Of a stretch of DNA of 64,000 bases, positions 7,658 through 17,703 are shown piece after piece. A program made the position numbers and the translations under genes. Position 1 is the first letter of the stretch. Each line of letters begins with the position of its first letter. Source of the stretch: Dolichospermum sp. FACHB-1091 (GTDB taxonomy: Bacteria; Cyanobacteriota; Cyanobacteriia; Cyanobacteriales; Nostocaceae); NCBI RefSeq assembly GCF_014697585.1, contig NZ_JACJSB010000002.1, positions 1 through 64,000 on the forward strand, written 5' to 3'. The notes beneath the pieces were generated by a model that was given only the letters and a program-made list of their open reading frames with translations, made no database searches and was not told the origin of the DNA.

Positions 7658-9538
7658 TTAAGTTCCTAACATTTGCAAATTGTGCAAAGTAGCATAAAAT
7701 CCCTCTTGTTGCAACAATTCTTCATGACTACCCTGTTCAATCAATTCTCCCCGCTTCAACACAAAAATCCGGTCTACATTACGAATCGTAGACAAACGGT
7801 GAGCAATAATAATTGCTGTACGCCTTATCAGCAACTCATTTAAAGCCTCTTGAACTAAAGCCTCAGTCCCCACGTCCAAACTAGCTGTAGCTTCGTCTAG
7901 CACCAAAATTTCCGGGTTACGAATAGCAGCCCGCGCAAAGGCTAAAAGTTGTTTTTGACCACTAGAAATATTTGTCGCCCGTTCTCGCAATTGAGTATCA
8001 TAACCCTGGGGTAGTTGATTAATAAACGCTGCGACATTGGTTTTCACCGCTGCTTGTTCAATTTCTGCAAAACTGTAATCATCACCTAAAGTAATGTTAC
8101 TTTTCACATCACCCGCAAACAAAAACGCCTCCTGCAAAATTACTGTCATATAACTTCGCAGTTCCCTTTGGGGAATTTCGCGGATATCCACACCGTCAAT
8201 TAGAATACGTCCTTGAGTTGGTTCATAAAGACGACACAACAAGCGAATAATCGAACTTTTCCCCGCACCTGTCGGACCGACTAAAGCGACTTTTTCCCCT
8301 GGGTAAATAGTAAAGTCTAAATTTTTAATCACATAATCATCATCATTATAAGCAAAGGAAACATTTTCAAACTTAATTTCCCCCAAGGGGGGAATAGGTG
8401 TAAAATCTTGAGTTTCTAACTTAGAGATGATCTGATCAATGTAACCAAATTCCAAATTTTTAATTGCACTTTCAGAACCTGGGTAATCTTTAATTTCAAT
8501 GGGTTCATCTAAAATATCAATTACTCGTTCAATGGACGTAAAACCAGATTGAATCACGGTAAATTTTTCGGCAAAATTCCGCAAGGGTTCAAAGAATTGT
8601 TGGGCATATAAAATAAATGCTGATAAAATCCCAAAGGTGATTTGTTGATTTAACAATAACCCCCCACCTAACCATAATACCCCAGCAATAGCAATTAAAG
8701 CAACCCATTCTAGGGTGGCAGAAACCGCTGAATCAAACCAAATACTAGTATCTACTTCTTTAACATAACGTTGATTAGCAGCCCGAAATAACTCCAAATT
8801 AACTTTTTCTCGGCGGAATAATTGGACTACATTAATACCAACAATATTTTCTTGGAGTTGAGAATTGAGTCGAGAAAGTTCTTCTCTGCTTTTATAATTA
8901 GCTGCCCGATATTGCTGTTGAAAATAAATTATTAACCAAGTGACTGGGAAAAGAATAAATATCAACAAACAAGCAAGTTGCCATTGAATTGAAAACATCA
9001 ATCCAACAATCACTACCATAGATAATAAATCAGAAATAATACCTATAGCCCCAGTGGAAAAAACATCTCCTAAACTTTCTACATCACTAGTAAGTCTAGT
9101 AATTAATTTACCTACGGGTGTACTATCAAAAAAACGTACAGCTAAAGATGTCACATGATCAAATAAATCCTCACGAATAGCCGCTGTGATTTTTTGTCCT
9201 AATTTCTGAACTAAATAACCTTGTACACCTATTAATACTAAGCGGGTAGCCGTTGCTATCAGTAACATCCCAATGAGAATATTTAAACCCTGCCATAGGG
9301 GCATATTTTGCAAAAATTGATATGTACTCGGTTCTTTGCGAATTAAAGAAACCGCTTGTCCGACTAACATGGGTTTAATAGCACTAGCAACAGCAATAGG
9401 AATTAGCAGTAACATAGATACCGCCAATAATTTGCCATAACGACGACCATAGGGTACTAAGCGCAAAAATAACCGCCAGTCATTTTCTCGAGGGCGGTAT
9501 ACCGTATCCGATTTAACTTGAGATGGGTAGATGCTCAT
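7658..9538 (-). CDS. ABC exporter half-transporter (MsbA/MdlB type)
   Basis: A 626-residue fusion of an exporter membrane domain (about residues 1-340, six predicted helices) and an ATPase domain. The ATPase has Walker A GPTGAGKSS (Lys427), the Q-loop in VILQEAFLF, the signature ISSGQKQ, Walker B ILVLDEATASLD and the switch histidine in IIIAHRLST. It would work as a homo- or heterodimer in the plasma membrane to export lipids, peptides or drugs; the substrate is not evident. The minus-strand gene 9604-10068 lies 65 bp upstream and could be co-transcribed. Confidence 0.92.
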   Translation of the reverse strand: MSIYPSQVKSDTVYRPRENDWRLFLRLVPYGRRYGKLLAVSMLLLIPIAVASAIKPMLVGQAVSLIRKEPSTYQFLQNMPLWQGLNILIGMLLIATATRLVLIGVQGYLVQKLGQKITAAIREDLFDHVTSLAVRFFDSTPVGKLITRLTSDVESLGDVFSTGAIGIISDLLSMVVIVGLMFSIQWQLACLLIFILFPVTWLIIYFQQQYRAANYKSREELSRLNSQLQENIVGINVVQLFRREKVNLELFRAANQRYVKEVDTSIWFDSAVSATLEWVALIAIAGVLWLGGGLLLNQQITFGILSAFILYAQQFFEPLRNFAEKFTVIQSGFTSIERVIDILDEPIEIKDYPGSESAIKNLEFGYIDQIISKLETQDFTPIPPLGEIKFENVSFAYNDDDYVIKNLDFTIYPGEKVALVGPTGAGKSSIIRLLCRLYEPTQGRILIDGVDIREIPQRELRSYMTVILQEAFLFAGDVKSNITLGDDYSFAEIEQAAVKTNVAAFINQLPQGYDTQLRERATNISSGQKQLLAFARAAIRNPEILVLDEATASLDVGTEALVQEALNELLIRRTAIIIAHRLSTIRNVDRIFVLKRGELIEQGSHEELLQQEGFYATLHNLQMLGT

Positions 9539-9603
9539 AAATAGGAAATAGGGAATTGAAAACCGTTGAAACTTGCAAAAGTGAATTTATAACTGAATGC
9601 TAA

Positions 9604-10068
9604 CTAATTTTTTTCAAAAATTAAACCATTGATTTCTTGACACTTGATCTCTGCGGCTTGATAGGCCAGCAAATATTCTTGGCCACCCAACATAACATCA
9701 CCATAATAATCATAAGGCGCTTCACCATAAATAGGTAAAGGATCATCCTCTGGATAATCTTCCTGAGATTCTTCAATTACGGCTTTTAACTTCTTAACGC
9801 TGAGACTTTGAGCCGGAAAATAATAAAGTTCTTGGGGCTTTTTTTGGAGAAAAGGAAGTGTAGGATCAATAATCACATCATTAACTTCAATCCAACCATG
9901 TTCAACGGGTTTATATGGCTTACCCGCAAATACTAAAAAGCCTTGTACATACTTTGCCCCCTCAGTCACTAAAACCGCTTTATAAGCATTATCAAAAGGT
10001 TTTTTGGCTTTACTTTTGATCGTGTTTGCAACTTGATGAGACAGAGTTTCATCTAATACTTTATTCAT
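9604..10068 (-). CDS. Hypothetical protein with papain-like-fold traits
   Basis: A 154-residue acidic protein. AAAGGAGG sits about 12 nt before the ATG, so the start is well supported. By eye, residues 22-70 (NAYKAVLVTEG, YVQGFLVFAG, VEHGWIEVNDVIIDPT) resemble small papain- or transglutaminase-like proteins with a C-x-x-N-A, H-x-W, D-P-T pattern. His57 and Asp68 are present, but the position expected for the catalytic Cys is Pro24, so if the match is right the protein is probably inactive. The C-terminal half (PEDDPLPIYGEAPYDYYGDV) is acidic and unrecognised. It lies upstream of the ABC exporter on the same strand. Function unknown. Confidence 0.6.
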   Translation of the reverse strand: MNKVLDETLSHQVANTIKSKAKKPFDNAYKAVLVTEGAKYVQGFLVFAGKPYKPVEHGWIEVNDVIIDPTLPFLQKKPQELYYFPAQSLSVKKLKAVIEESQEDYPEDDPLPIYGEAPYDYYGDVMLGGQEYLLAYQAAEIKCQEINGLIFEKN

Positions 10069-10355
10069 TGGATAAATCCTCCTTTAATTATGCCGGCAAT
10101 TATCTGTTAATTTTTGGTTTAGCATTAAGTAATTTTAGCAAATTTGGGATCATTTTTACTTTTTTTGGGTAAATTTAATATTTTATTTGTTGTTTCTGTC
10201 CCAGTTATTTCATATTCAGGAACAAAAACAGAAAAAACAGAAATTAGGGGTAATTCCTGGATTACCCCTATAATCAGGCCATTAGCCATATCCTAATAAT
10301 AAATTCCCTGACCTTCAACAGGATATTTTAAAAGTATCATCAGGAATAAATAAAC

Positions 10356-10901
10356 CTAATTTGAATTATTTTTATTTGGGTTTTTATTTGGGTTTTTATT
10401 GGGGGTTTTTTGTGGTGCAGGAGTTACCGCTGCTGGTTTAGAAACTTCTTGCTTGTAAAAGCGAACCACCTGCTGCACATAACCAGCCGTAAAGCCCTTA
10501 TCGCAGCCAGTATAGTTACCAGTCATCCACCAACAAGCAACACCACGCACAGCAGCATTCTCATCGTTTTTAGTGGCTGCAAATTGCTTATTTAACTCAC
10601 GGGTGGTGATACAAGAAACAACTTGACGGGCTACCTTGGGATCATTTTCAAACTGAGTTGGTGTTAATTCTTTTTTCAGACAATTTCTCGTCCAACCTTT
10701 GAGAGTGTCCGGTTTAACTTGCCATTCACTATAATATCCATCATTGCGCTTTTTCGTTTTCGGTGCAGCTAGTCGCAAAGCTTCTACCATGGCTGCGACT
10801 TGGGTATCAGAAGCAGGAGGTTTCGCTTGCGCTAAAGACGGTAAAAATCCCAAACCAATAATCATAGTGCTAAACATCAATGCTATCGGGTTTTTCTTCA
10901 T
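10356..10901 (-). CDS. Secreted hypothetical protein with Asn-Lys-Pro tail
   Basis: 181 residues starting with a clear Sec signal peptide (MKKNPIALMFSTMIIGLGFL, then PSLAQA as likely cleavage site), so the mature protein should be periplasmic or external. The mature part has five cysteines (RNCLKKEL, VVSCITT, VACWWMTGNYTGCDKG) and no family I recognise. It ends in a low-complexity tail of NPNK repeats, coded by a short tandem DNA repeat at about 10362-10405. It stands alone, with a 290-bp gap before it on each side. Confidence 0.65.
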   Translation of the reverse strand: MKKNPIALMFSTMIIGLGFLPSLAQAKPPASDTQVAAMVEALRLAAPKTKKRNDGYYSEWQVKPDTLKGWTRNCLKKELTPTQFENDPKVARQVVSCITTRELNKQFAATKNDENAAVRGVACWWMTGNYTGCDKGFTAGYVQQVVRFYKQEVSKPAAVTPAPQKTPNKNPNKNPNKNNSN

Positions 10902-11059
10902 GACTCAATTTCTGATTCAAAACATCAAAATATAGCATATAACAACAGTAGATAATTCAGTCAAGAATTTTCTTCACTCCGTGTCCTCTGTGTCTGGAGT
11001 GGTTAGTTCAAAAAAGAATTTTAAGGCTAAACCAGAGACAAAGAGAGAGTTTAAAAGTA

Positions 11060-11968
11060 TCAATCATCTACAAATTTCTTTTCTGCTATTCTCAACTTAG
11101 CAGAACGAGAACGGGGGTTTTCTTTTATTTCCGCTTCCGTAGCCATAATTGGTTTTTTTGTTAAAATTCGCAAGAAGGGTAAGTTTCTTAAACCGTGTTT
11201 AACTATTCTATCTTCTAAGCTGTGAAAACTGATAATTGCTATTTTTCCACCGGGAATAAGGGCTGTTGGTGCTTTTTGTATTAAGGTTTCTAAGACATTT
11301 AATTCATCATTGACTGCTATTCGCAGGGCTTGGAAAACACGGGTGGCAGGGTGTATTCTTCCGTAGCGATATTTAGGAGGAACAGAGTAGGCGATCGCAT
11401 TTGCTAATTCTGTAGTAGTATTAAATGGGCGATTTTCTACTATTCTTCTAGCTATTTTTCTGGAAAGTCTCTCTTCACCATATTTAAAGAAAATATCTGC
11501 CAATTCTTTCTCGTCCCATTCATTGATAATATCTCCAGCGGTGAGAGATTGTTGTTGGTTCATACGCATATCTAAATTAGCAGTATTTCTAAAACTAAAA
11601 CCTCGTTCTGGATGATCTAAATGATAGGAACTTACTCCCAAATCTGCTAAAATTCCATGATAGGTATTTTCTAGAAATTGGTAATTTGCAAAATTGCTAT
11701 GAATAAAATTCACTCTATTTCCAAATTCCGCTAAATTCTCTTTGGCTGCATTTAAAGCATCTAAATCTTGGTCAACGGCGGTAATTTTCACATCTTCAGC
11801 AGTTGCTAAGATTAAGCGACTGTGACCTCCACCACCAACGGTTAAATCTAAATAATGTCCACCAGGTTGGATATTTAAACCTGTGATTACTTCTTGACTG
11901 AGAACGGGAATATGGGAAAATGTAATTTCTTCTAAATTTAGGGGTGTTTGTAAATCTGATTTGCTCAT
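11060..11968 (-). CDS. rsmH: 16S rRNA (cytosine(1402)-N4)-methyltransferase
   Basis: A 302-residue SAM-dependent methyltransferase (formerly MraW) that modifies C1402 of 16S rRNA in the decoding centre. Typical features are [10 protein letters not shown] near the N-terminus, the SAM-binding [24 protein letters not shown] followed by ERGFSFR, and [13 protein letters not shown]. In many bacteria it belongs to the division and cell-wall cluster; here it is the last gene of a same-strand run with 11986-12411, 12434-12865 and 12907-16143, only 17 bp after its neighbour. Confidence 0.96.
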   Translation of the reverse strand: MSKSDLQTPLNLEEITFSHIPVLSQEVITGLNIQPGGHYLDLTVGGGGHSRLILATAEDVKITAVDQDLDALNAAKENLAEFGNRVNFIHSNFANYQFLENTYHGILADLGVSSYHLDHPERGFSFRNTANLDMRMNQQQSLTAGDIINEWDEKELADIFFKYGEERLSRKIARRIVENRPFNTTTELANAIAYSVPPKYRYGRIHPATRVFQALRIAVNDELNVLETLIQKAPTALIPGGKIAIISFHSLEDRIVKHGLRNLPFLRILTKKPIMATEAEIKENPRSRSAKLRIAEKKFVDD

Positions 11969-11985
11969 TAATTTATTTGATTAAT

Positions 11986-12411
11986 TTATGAAAATGTAAC
12001 TGCTTTTTGCTTTTTAATGACAGAATGAAAATCAATTCCTTTCCAATCTTTAAATAGTTCCGCAATTTGTTCTAATGTGGTAAAATTGTCTGTAAAATAT
12101 TCAAATTGGCAACGATCAAGATTGAGAAAAAAACTCAAAAAGCTACAATGATCTTTTACACCAAAACCAAGGGGACAATCAACACGCCAATTATCTATAC
12201 TTGTGCCATATTCATGAATAACTTCGCATATTTTTTCAATCCTACCAGAATATTTTTGACATAATTCTAATAATTCAAGAGGATTTTTACCGATATCACA
12301 AAATAACTCTATTGCTTGATAGGTTAAATTGGTAAGACGATATTTAAAATCAATTAATGATTGACAAATATCTAAGGCTTCTAAAAATTTTTGTTCAGAT
12401 GTTTTGTTCAT
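11986..12411 (-). CDS. Hypothetical protein (possible partner of the upstream small gene)
   Basis: 141 residues, helical and acidic, with five cysteines and no motif I recognise. It lies 22 bp after 12434-12865 and 17 bp before rsmH, all on one strand. Its size, acidity and position directly behind a small toxin-like gene would fit an immunity or antitoxin protein, but this is inference from context only. Confidence 0.6.
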   Translation of the reverse strand: MNKTSEQKFLEALDICQSLIDFKYRLTNLTYQAIELFCDIGKNPLELLELCQKYSGRIEKICEVIHEYGTSIDNWRVDCPLGFGVKDHCSFLSFFLNLDRCQFEYFTDNFTTLEQIAELFKDWKGIDFHSVIKKQKAVTFS

Positions 12412-12433
12412 TTTTGCTTATCTGCTTTAGTTA

Positions 12434-12865
12434 TCATTTAGTTATCATTATAGACCAAGGGTATTTATTTTGAGCTATTTTATGAGCATCTAATTGATTC
12501 ATACCTTGATTAATTACCAAATCTGATTCAAGAATTTCATGCTTTAGTAAAACCTCATCACTATCAATTTCTTCTCCTAGTGTCATTCTTTCCCAACTTT
12601 CAGCCATACGCAAATCAGGGATAAATTGATATTGTAACACTCCCCTACCAAAAGCATACTGTTTAGCTCGTTCAATATCCTCACAATTTAATTGATACCG
12701 ATTGGCTATTTTGAGAATATCGTCTTTTGATTCTATAATTTTATCATAAGCTTTCATAGCTTCTTTGAGATATTTTTTCTCATATTGATTAAGATAAGAC
12801 CATCTATCATTAAGAGAGATTTCACCATTTGCTTGATTGGGGTTAGATGCTGGAATATTAGACAA
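12434..12865 (-). CDS. Hypothetical protein, toxin-module-like
   Basis: 143 residues. By eye the C-terminal half (RMAESWERMTLGEEIDSDEV, LLKHEILES, INQGMNQLDAHKIAQNKY) resembles a module seen at the C-terminus of some bacterial toxins and phage head proteins (pattern A-x-S-W-x-R-L ... L-L-x-H-E-x-x-E ... A-H-x-x-A). The His-Glu pair at the centre would be the suspected active site. The N-terminal half is helical and charged. It lies 41 bp downstream of the restriction enzyme gene and 22 bp upstream of 11986-12411. Function not established. Confidence 0.55.
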   Translation of the reverse strand: MSNIPASNPNQANGEISLNDRWSYLNQYEKKYLKEAMKAYDKIIESKDDILKIANRYQLNCEDIERAKQYAFGRGVLQYQFIPDLRMAESWERMTLGEEIDSDEVLLKHEILESDLVINQGMNQLDAHKIAQNKYPWSIMITK

Positions 12866-12906
12866 TTTCTTAATCTTTATAGCTGAAAATGAACACCTTT
12901 TTTATT

Positions 12907-15900
12907 TCATTCTAACGGAAAACCGCCATATTTGTCAATGATTTGATCAATATGTTCCATAATCTTAATAGTCTCCGATATGATGGAAATAATATTTTGA
13001 TAATGACTAATATCATCAAAATTTAATTGTCTTCCTTTTCTGTCTTTCAACCATTTTTGACAAACTTGATAACCACCAATATAAAAATTCCAGATTTGTT
13101 GCGGAACTTGATCAAAATACTGTTCAGCATTTATCCAGATTTGTTGATGATTTTCATGATATTTGACTTGTTCGACCATATCAGAACCAGGAATAGGATA
13201 GGTAGAAATTTCTGTTCCTGTTTCTTTCATTAAATGGTATTTGACTAGTTTATCACCTTTGATCACTAATTCCCAAAAAAGTGCAGCATTGGCGGTTAAA
13301 GGAACACGAGGAAAATCAATCTTTAAAAATTCGGCGTAACGTTGACGGTAAATAGGAGCATGAAAGATAGCGTAAATGTAATTAAAAATGTCCTCTGGTC
13401 CAAAGGTTTTAGTTTTATCTCCTTTTCCATCAGAAATAAATTCTAAATCTAGTTTTTGAGAAAATTGTGTAATAAATTCTGGGGATAAATTCGGTTTACG
13501 TTCATGAGAATGATTAATGACATTATTATCAAGAGTAGGCTTATTAGTTGGGTAAAGGTAAAGAGGAAAAATTTGATTACCCTCACGACTCGTAGTAGAA
13601 ACAACACAAGATTCAGGAACGTGCATAGAAACCCAACAATGTCTATAACCTAAAGTTGCTTGTTGTCTTGAAGATAACAAACATAAATTATATTTTCTAA
13701 AAACATGATCGAGTAATTCTCGTCTAGGATAATCCATTGTCGCATAACTAAAATAACAGTAACGCCAATCAAAAGGACGATATAAACAAGTAATTATTTT
13801 AGCTTTCCATTGATTATCAGAACGAATTAATTTACGAGATTTATCTAATTGCCAATCTCGATTATCTTTGATATTATATTTATCAGCATATTCTTGATTA
13901 GATAAATTATTCTCTCGTAATTCCTGAATTTTTTTAGTCATACTTTCTTCATCAAAATCAATAGCAAAATGGTCTCTATGAGTTTGAAAACCTAAAACAT
14001 TAACACTCATTATTTCGTTAATTTTCCACATTTGCTCATATTCACTTCTTAAATCAATATTTTGAGGCTTAAATAAATAAAATGGTGTATTTGGTGCTAA
14101 TTGTTCCCAATTAGTAGAATTAATATCATTTTCCCCTAACCAATGATACTTACCACCAACTAACTCTTTATTTTCATAAACTTCTCTAGAACCCCATAAA
14201 TCAGCATGATAAACTGTTGCTAATTGTTTCTGACTATTTTGTTCTTTATTTTGATATTTAATAAAAAATCCAATTGCTACCCCTTGCTGAATATCAAAAA
14301 CATTTTGATCTGCTGAACCGTCAGGACAAACTTCTTTCTTCTTACTATTACCATGTAGATCTAAAACATAAATCTCATCAAAAGTTTCCATTAAACTTTG
14401 ACGCATACCCCGAAAAGTGGGGTTATCTAAATAACCATGATTGGTAATAAAAGCTAAAATTCCGTAACCTGTTTTTTCAATTCTCCATTGACTAAACCGG
14501 ATAAATTTTACATAATCATCATTTAACCATTTAGGATTTTTTTCACCTAAAGGTTTTCCGTCAACTTCAAAATAATTTCCTGTTTCACAATTATAAATAC
14601 TATCTTCACCCTTCAAAAGATTTTTGATCCAATCACCTGTGTTTACAGAGTGTCCAGAATAAGGAGGATTTCCCAAAATTACCATAACTGGATTTTCTTG
14701 TTTAATAAGCTTTGCTGCTTCTGCTTCTTGTTTAATTCGATAACCAAAACTAACCATTTGATCTTCTAACTGAAAAGCCTCTTGTAAAGTATTAGTTAAA
14801 TAAATCCTTAACCGTTCCTCAGAACTAAAATCATAACCCAATTCTTGCAACTGTAAAACTAATTTTATATGTGCTACAGTATAGGGAGCCATTAATAACT
14901 CAAAACCAAATAATCGCGGTAATAAATGTTGACTAACATAACTTGACCACATTCCCCTTTGATTTTTAAACTTATCATAAATAAAATCAATGACATTGTG
15001 AATAAAAGTTCCCGTTCCCACCGCAGGATCTAAAATCAAAACTTGATGGGTTTCGATAGTTCCCTCACCCTTGGGATTAGGAACTTTAATCTTTTTAGAA
15101 TCTGCTAAACCCTTACTAATATTAAACTTATGTTTGAGAATATAATCTACACTTTTGACAATATAATTAACTACAGGTTCAGGAGTATAATAAACCCCTC
15201 TTGATTCTCGCATTTTAGGGTCATATTCCGCCAAAAACGTTTCATAAAAATGGACAACAGGGTCTTCTGTGCGAGTCCGTTTACCAAAATTTTTGAGAAT
15301 TTCCGCCATTTCCGTTTGTTGGAGAATAAGCGCTAAATTATCTACAGCCCAACTAATTCTATCATCTAAATCAGGTCCGGCTATTTGTCCAAAAATACTT
15401 CTTAAAAATGGGTTAGTTTTCGGTAATTTAAACGCTGCTGTTTCCCGTGAAAAAGTCTGAACATTATCAGTATTACACCGCGCTGCAAATAAACCATAAC
15501 AAATGGTTTGGGCGTACATATCCGCAAATTGTTCAACGGTTAAATCCTTAATTAATACTCGTTGAAATGATTCCAACTGTTCCCGTAAAGTTCCCCCTTT
15601 ATCCACATCATGCAACGCTGTTTTAATAGCATCTCTCATCAATTGAGCTAAACTAGCCATACGTTTAGCTAAATCCTTGGGTGTCGTGATTTGGGGAACT
15701 TTAGCTAATAAAAATTGCTGCAAAAGTTGGTCAACTTCCTGCATTCCTTCCTGATCAACTTTGATTTTTTTGTTTTTATCAATAGTTCCCAAAGCAGCAG
15801 ATAGTTTTAACTCTCCTTGGACATACCAACGAAACTCTAAATAATCAGTTAAAATCAAATTACCCAAAGCCTGAAAATAACGCCCCATTTGAGCAGTTTT

Positions 15901-16143
15901 TTCCGCTTTTTTCAGAGAAACACCAATATCTTTAGCCTCCATATAACCAACATCTAAAACACCATTTTTGATCACAAAATCCGGCGCACCACAAGCGATT
16001 CTTTTCGGTTCATTAATAGCTTGAATACCAGAATCTAAAGACTCCATTAACTTCTTCAAAGCTGGACGATAACTATGCTCAGTAGCATTTTGTCCATGAT
16101 AAACTTGAGTAACTTCCTGAAAATAAACTTGCAAATACTTCAT
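12907..16143 (-). CDS. Single-chain restriction-modification enzyme (nuclease + N6-adenine methyltransferase)
   Basis: 1078 residues. The N-terminus carries a PD-(D/E)xK nuclease site: Pro54-Asp55 (ACGAPDFVI) and Glu69-Ala-Lys71 (GYMEAKDIG). The centre is a gamma-type adenine methyltransferase with SAM motif DPAVGTGTF (Asp372) and catalytic NPPY (492-495). The C-terminal 350 residues resemble the specificity domain of type ISP enzymes (PFDWRYCYFSYATMDYPRRE, then FHAPIYRQRYAEFLKIDFPR). No DEAD-box helicase motifs appear, so it differs from true type ISP enzymes such as LlaGI and is closer to a type IIG/IIL layout. It would cut unmodified foreign DNA and methylate host sites. The frame is intact. 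It heads the run ending at rsmH. Confidence 0.87.
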   Translation of the reverse strand: MKYLQVYFQEVTQVYHGQNATEHSYRPALKKLMESLDSGIQAINEPKRIACGAPDFVIKNGVLDVGYMEAKDIGVSLKKAEKTAQMGRYFQALGNLILTDYLEFRWYVQGELKLSAALGTIDKNKKIKVDQEGMQEVDQLLQQFLLAKVPQITTPKDLAKRMASLAQLMRDAIKTALHDVDKGGTLREQLESFQRVLIKDLTVEQFADMYAQTICYGLFAARCNTDNVQTFSRETAAFKLPKTNPFLRSIFGQIAGPDLDDRISWAVDNLALILQQTEMAEILKNFGKRTRTEDPVVHFYETFLAEYDPKMRESRGVYYTPEPVVNYIVKSVDYILKHKFNISKGLADSKKIKVPNPKGEGTIETHQVLILDPAVGTGTFIHNVIDFIYDKFKNQRGMWSSYVSQHLLPRLFGFELLMAPYTVAHIKLVLQLQELGYDFSSEERLRIYLTNTLQEAFQLEDQMVSFGYRIKQEAEAAKLIKQENPVMVILGNPPYSGHSVNTGDWIKNLLKGEDSIYNCETGNYFEVDGKPLGEKNPKWLNDDYVKFIRFSQWRIEKTGYGILAFITNHGYLDNPTFRGMRQSLMETFDEIYVLDLHGNSKKKEVCPDGSADQNVFDIQQGVAIGFFIKYQNKEQNSQKQLATVYHADLWGSREVYENKELVGGKYHWLGENDINSTNWEQLAPNTPFYLFKPQNIDLRSEYEQMWKINEIMSVNVLGFQTHRDHFAIDFDEESMTKKIQELRENNLSNQEYADKYNIKDNRDWQLDKSRKLIRSDNQWKAKIITCLYRPFDWRYCYFSYATMDYPRRELLDHVFRKYNLCLLSSRQQATLGYRHCWVSMHVPESCVVSTTSREGNQIFPLYLYPTNKPTLDNNVINHSHERKPNLSPEFITQFSQKLDLEFISDGKGDKTKTFGPEDIFNYIYAIFHAPIYRQRYAEFLKIDFPRVPLTANAALFWELVIKGDKLVKYHLMKETGTEISTYPIPGSDMVEQVKYHENHQQIWINAEQYFDQVPQQIWNFYIGGYQVCQKWLKDRKGRQLNFDDISHYQNIISIISETIKIMEHIDQIIDKYGGFPLE

Positions 16144-16463
16144 AACTGAATCATACCCCTTAAAAAACTCTGCTTCTCCAACTTTGCACCTCTGGGTGAG
16201 CTAAAAAAAATTAGCCATAGATAGCCATAGATACTAATTAGGGTAATTATAAATTAAATCTATCTTGCTAGGAGTCAAAAACCAGCAAAACTACCCAAAT
16301 ATTGATATAATTGTCAAGAACTCAATACCAATCATCATCTGATACATGAAAAAAGTCAAAACTCTTAATCCCCTATATATCAAGCTTCCCTATAATAATT
16401 GAAGTACAAGTTAATCTTAGCGGGTCAATTGACAACATCCACAACGGGAGAACAGCAAAATCT
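16144..16463. other. Divergent intergenic region before ndhH
   Basis: 320 bp between the restriction gene and ndhH, which are transcribed away from each other, so it must hold promoters for both. I see an AT-rich stretch with TATAAT at 16391-16396 and GGGAG about 12 nt before the ndhH ATG, but no operator I can name. Confidence 0.35.
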
Positions 16464-17648
16464 ATGAGTAGAATAGAAACCCGCACCGAACCGATGGTGC
16501 TAAATATGGGTCCTCATCACCCATCAATGCACGGAGTTTTGCGCTTAATCATGACCTTAGATGGTGAAGATGTCGTTGACTGTGAACCAGTTATAGGCTA
16601 TTTACACCGGGGGATGGAGAAAATTGCCGAAAACCGTTCTACAATCATGTATGTCCCCTACGTTAGCCGTTGGGACTACGCTGCGGGGATGTTTAATGAA
16701 GCGGTGACAGTCAACGCACCGGAAAAATTAGCGGGTATTACCGTACCCAAACGCGCCAGCTATATCCGTGTGATCATGCTGGAACTCAACCGCATTGCTA
16801 ACCACCTCTTATGGTTTGGTCCATTCTTAGCTGACGTTGGCGCCCAAACACCCTTTTTCTACCAATTCCGGGAACGGGAAATGATTTATGATCTGTGGGA
16901 AGCCGCCACAGGCTACCGCATGGTTAATCATAACTATTTCCGTGTTGGTGGTGTGGCCGTTGACTTACCCTATGGTTGGGTAGATAAGTGTTTAGATTTT
17001 TGTGATTACTTTATCCCCAAAGTTGATGAGTATGAACGCTTAGTTACCAATAATCCCATTTTCCGCCGCCGTATTGAAGGTCTGGGAACTATTACCCGTG
17101 AAGAAGCTATTAATTGGGGGCTTTCTGGTCCGATGTTACGCGCTTCTGGGGTAAAATGGGATTTACGGAAGGTTGACCACTATGAATGTTACGATGATTT
17201 TGATTGGGATGTTCAGTGGGAAACTGTAGGCGATTGTCTTGCTCGTTACATGGTACGGATGCGAGAAATGCGCGAATCTGTAAAAATCATTCGCCAAGCT
17301 ATTGCAGGATTACCCGGAGGACCCTACGAAAACCTGGAAGCGAAACGGTTAATGGCTGGAAAAAAATCTGAATGGGATGGTTTTGATTACCAGTTCGTGG
17401 CTAAAAAAGTTGCTCCTACTTTTAAAGTTCCTAAAGGTGAAATTTACTCCCGTGTTGAAAGTGGTAAGGGAGAATTGGGAATTTACCTAGTTGGTGATAA
17501 TAATGTTTTCCCCTGGCGCTGGAAAATTCGCGCCGCAGATTTCAACAACCTACAAATTCTTCCCCATTTACTCCGAGGAATGAAGGTAGCGGATATTGTT
17601 GTTATTCTCGGTAGTATTGACGTAATTATGGGTTCTGTTGATAGATAA
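16464..17648 (+). CDS. ndhH: NAD(P)H-quinone oxidoreductase subunit H (NDH-1)
   Basis: 394 residues, the usual length. This is the 49-kDa-type subunit of the photosynthetic NDH-1 complex in the thylakoid membrane, which takes electrons from ferredoxin to plastoquinone in cyclic flow and respiration. Family marks are [16 protein letters not shown] near the N-terminus, [39 protein letters not shown] and the C-terminal [18 protein letters not shown], which lies near the quinone site. It stands alone, as ndhH generally does in cyanobacteria. GGGAG precedes the ATG. Confidence 0.98.
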   Translation: MSRIETRTEPMVLNMGPHHPSMHGVLRLIMTLDGEDVVDCEPVIGYLHRGMEKIAENRSTIMYVPYVSRWDYAAGMFNEAVTVNAPEKLAGITVPKRASYIRVIMLELNRIANHLLWFGPFLADVGAQTPFFYQFREREMIYDLWEAATGYRMVNHNYFRVGGVAVDLPYGWVDKCLDFCDYFIPKVDEYERLVTNNPIFRRRIEGLGTITREEAINWGLSGPMLRASGVKWDLRKVDHYECYDDFDWDVQWETVGDCLARYMVRMREMRESVKIIRQAIAGLPGGPYENLEAKRLMAGKKSEWDGFDYQFVAKKVAPTFKVPKGEIYSRVESGKGELGIYLVGDNNVFPWRWKIRAADFNNLQILPHLLRGMKVADIVVILGSIDVIMGSVDR

Positions 17649-17671
17649 TCAATAGGAAACAACCAAATTTA

Positions 17672-17699
17672 GTAGGGACGTTTCCTGGAACGTCTCTAC
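17672..17699. terminator. Hairpin between ndhH and a convergent gene
   Basis: GTAGGGACGTT pairs with AACGTCTCTAC (11 bp, one G-T pair) around a short loop. It lies 24 bp after the ndhH stop and just before the stop of the minus-strand gene, so it is placed to end both transcripts. Such fold-backs are also a common dispersed repeat in cyanobacteria. Confidence 0.55.
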
Positions 17700-17703
17700 A
17701 TTT

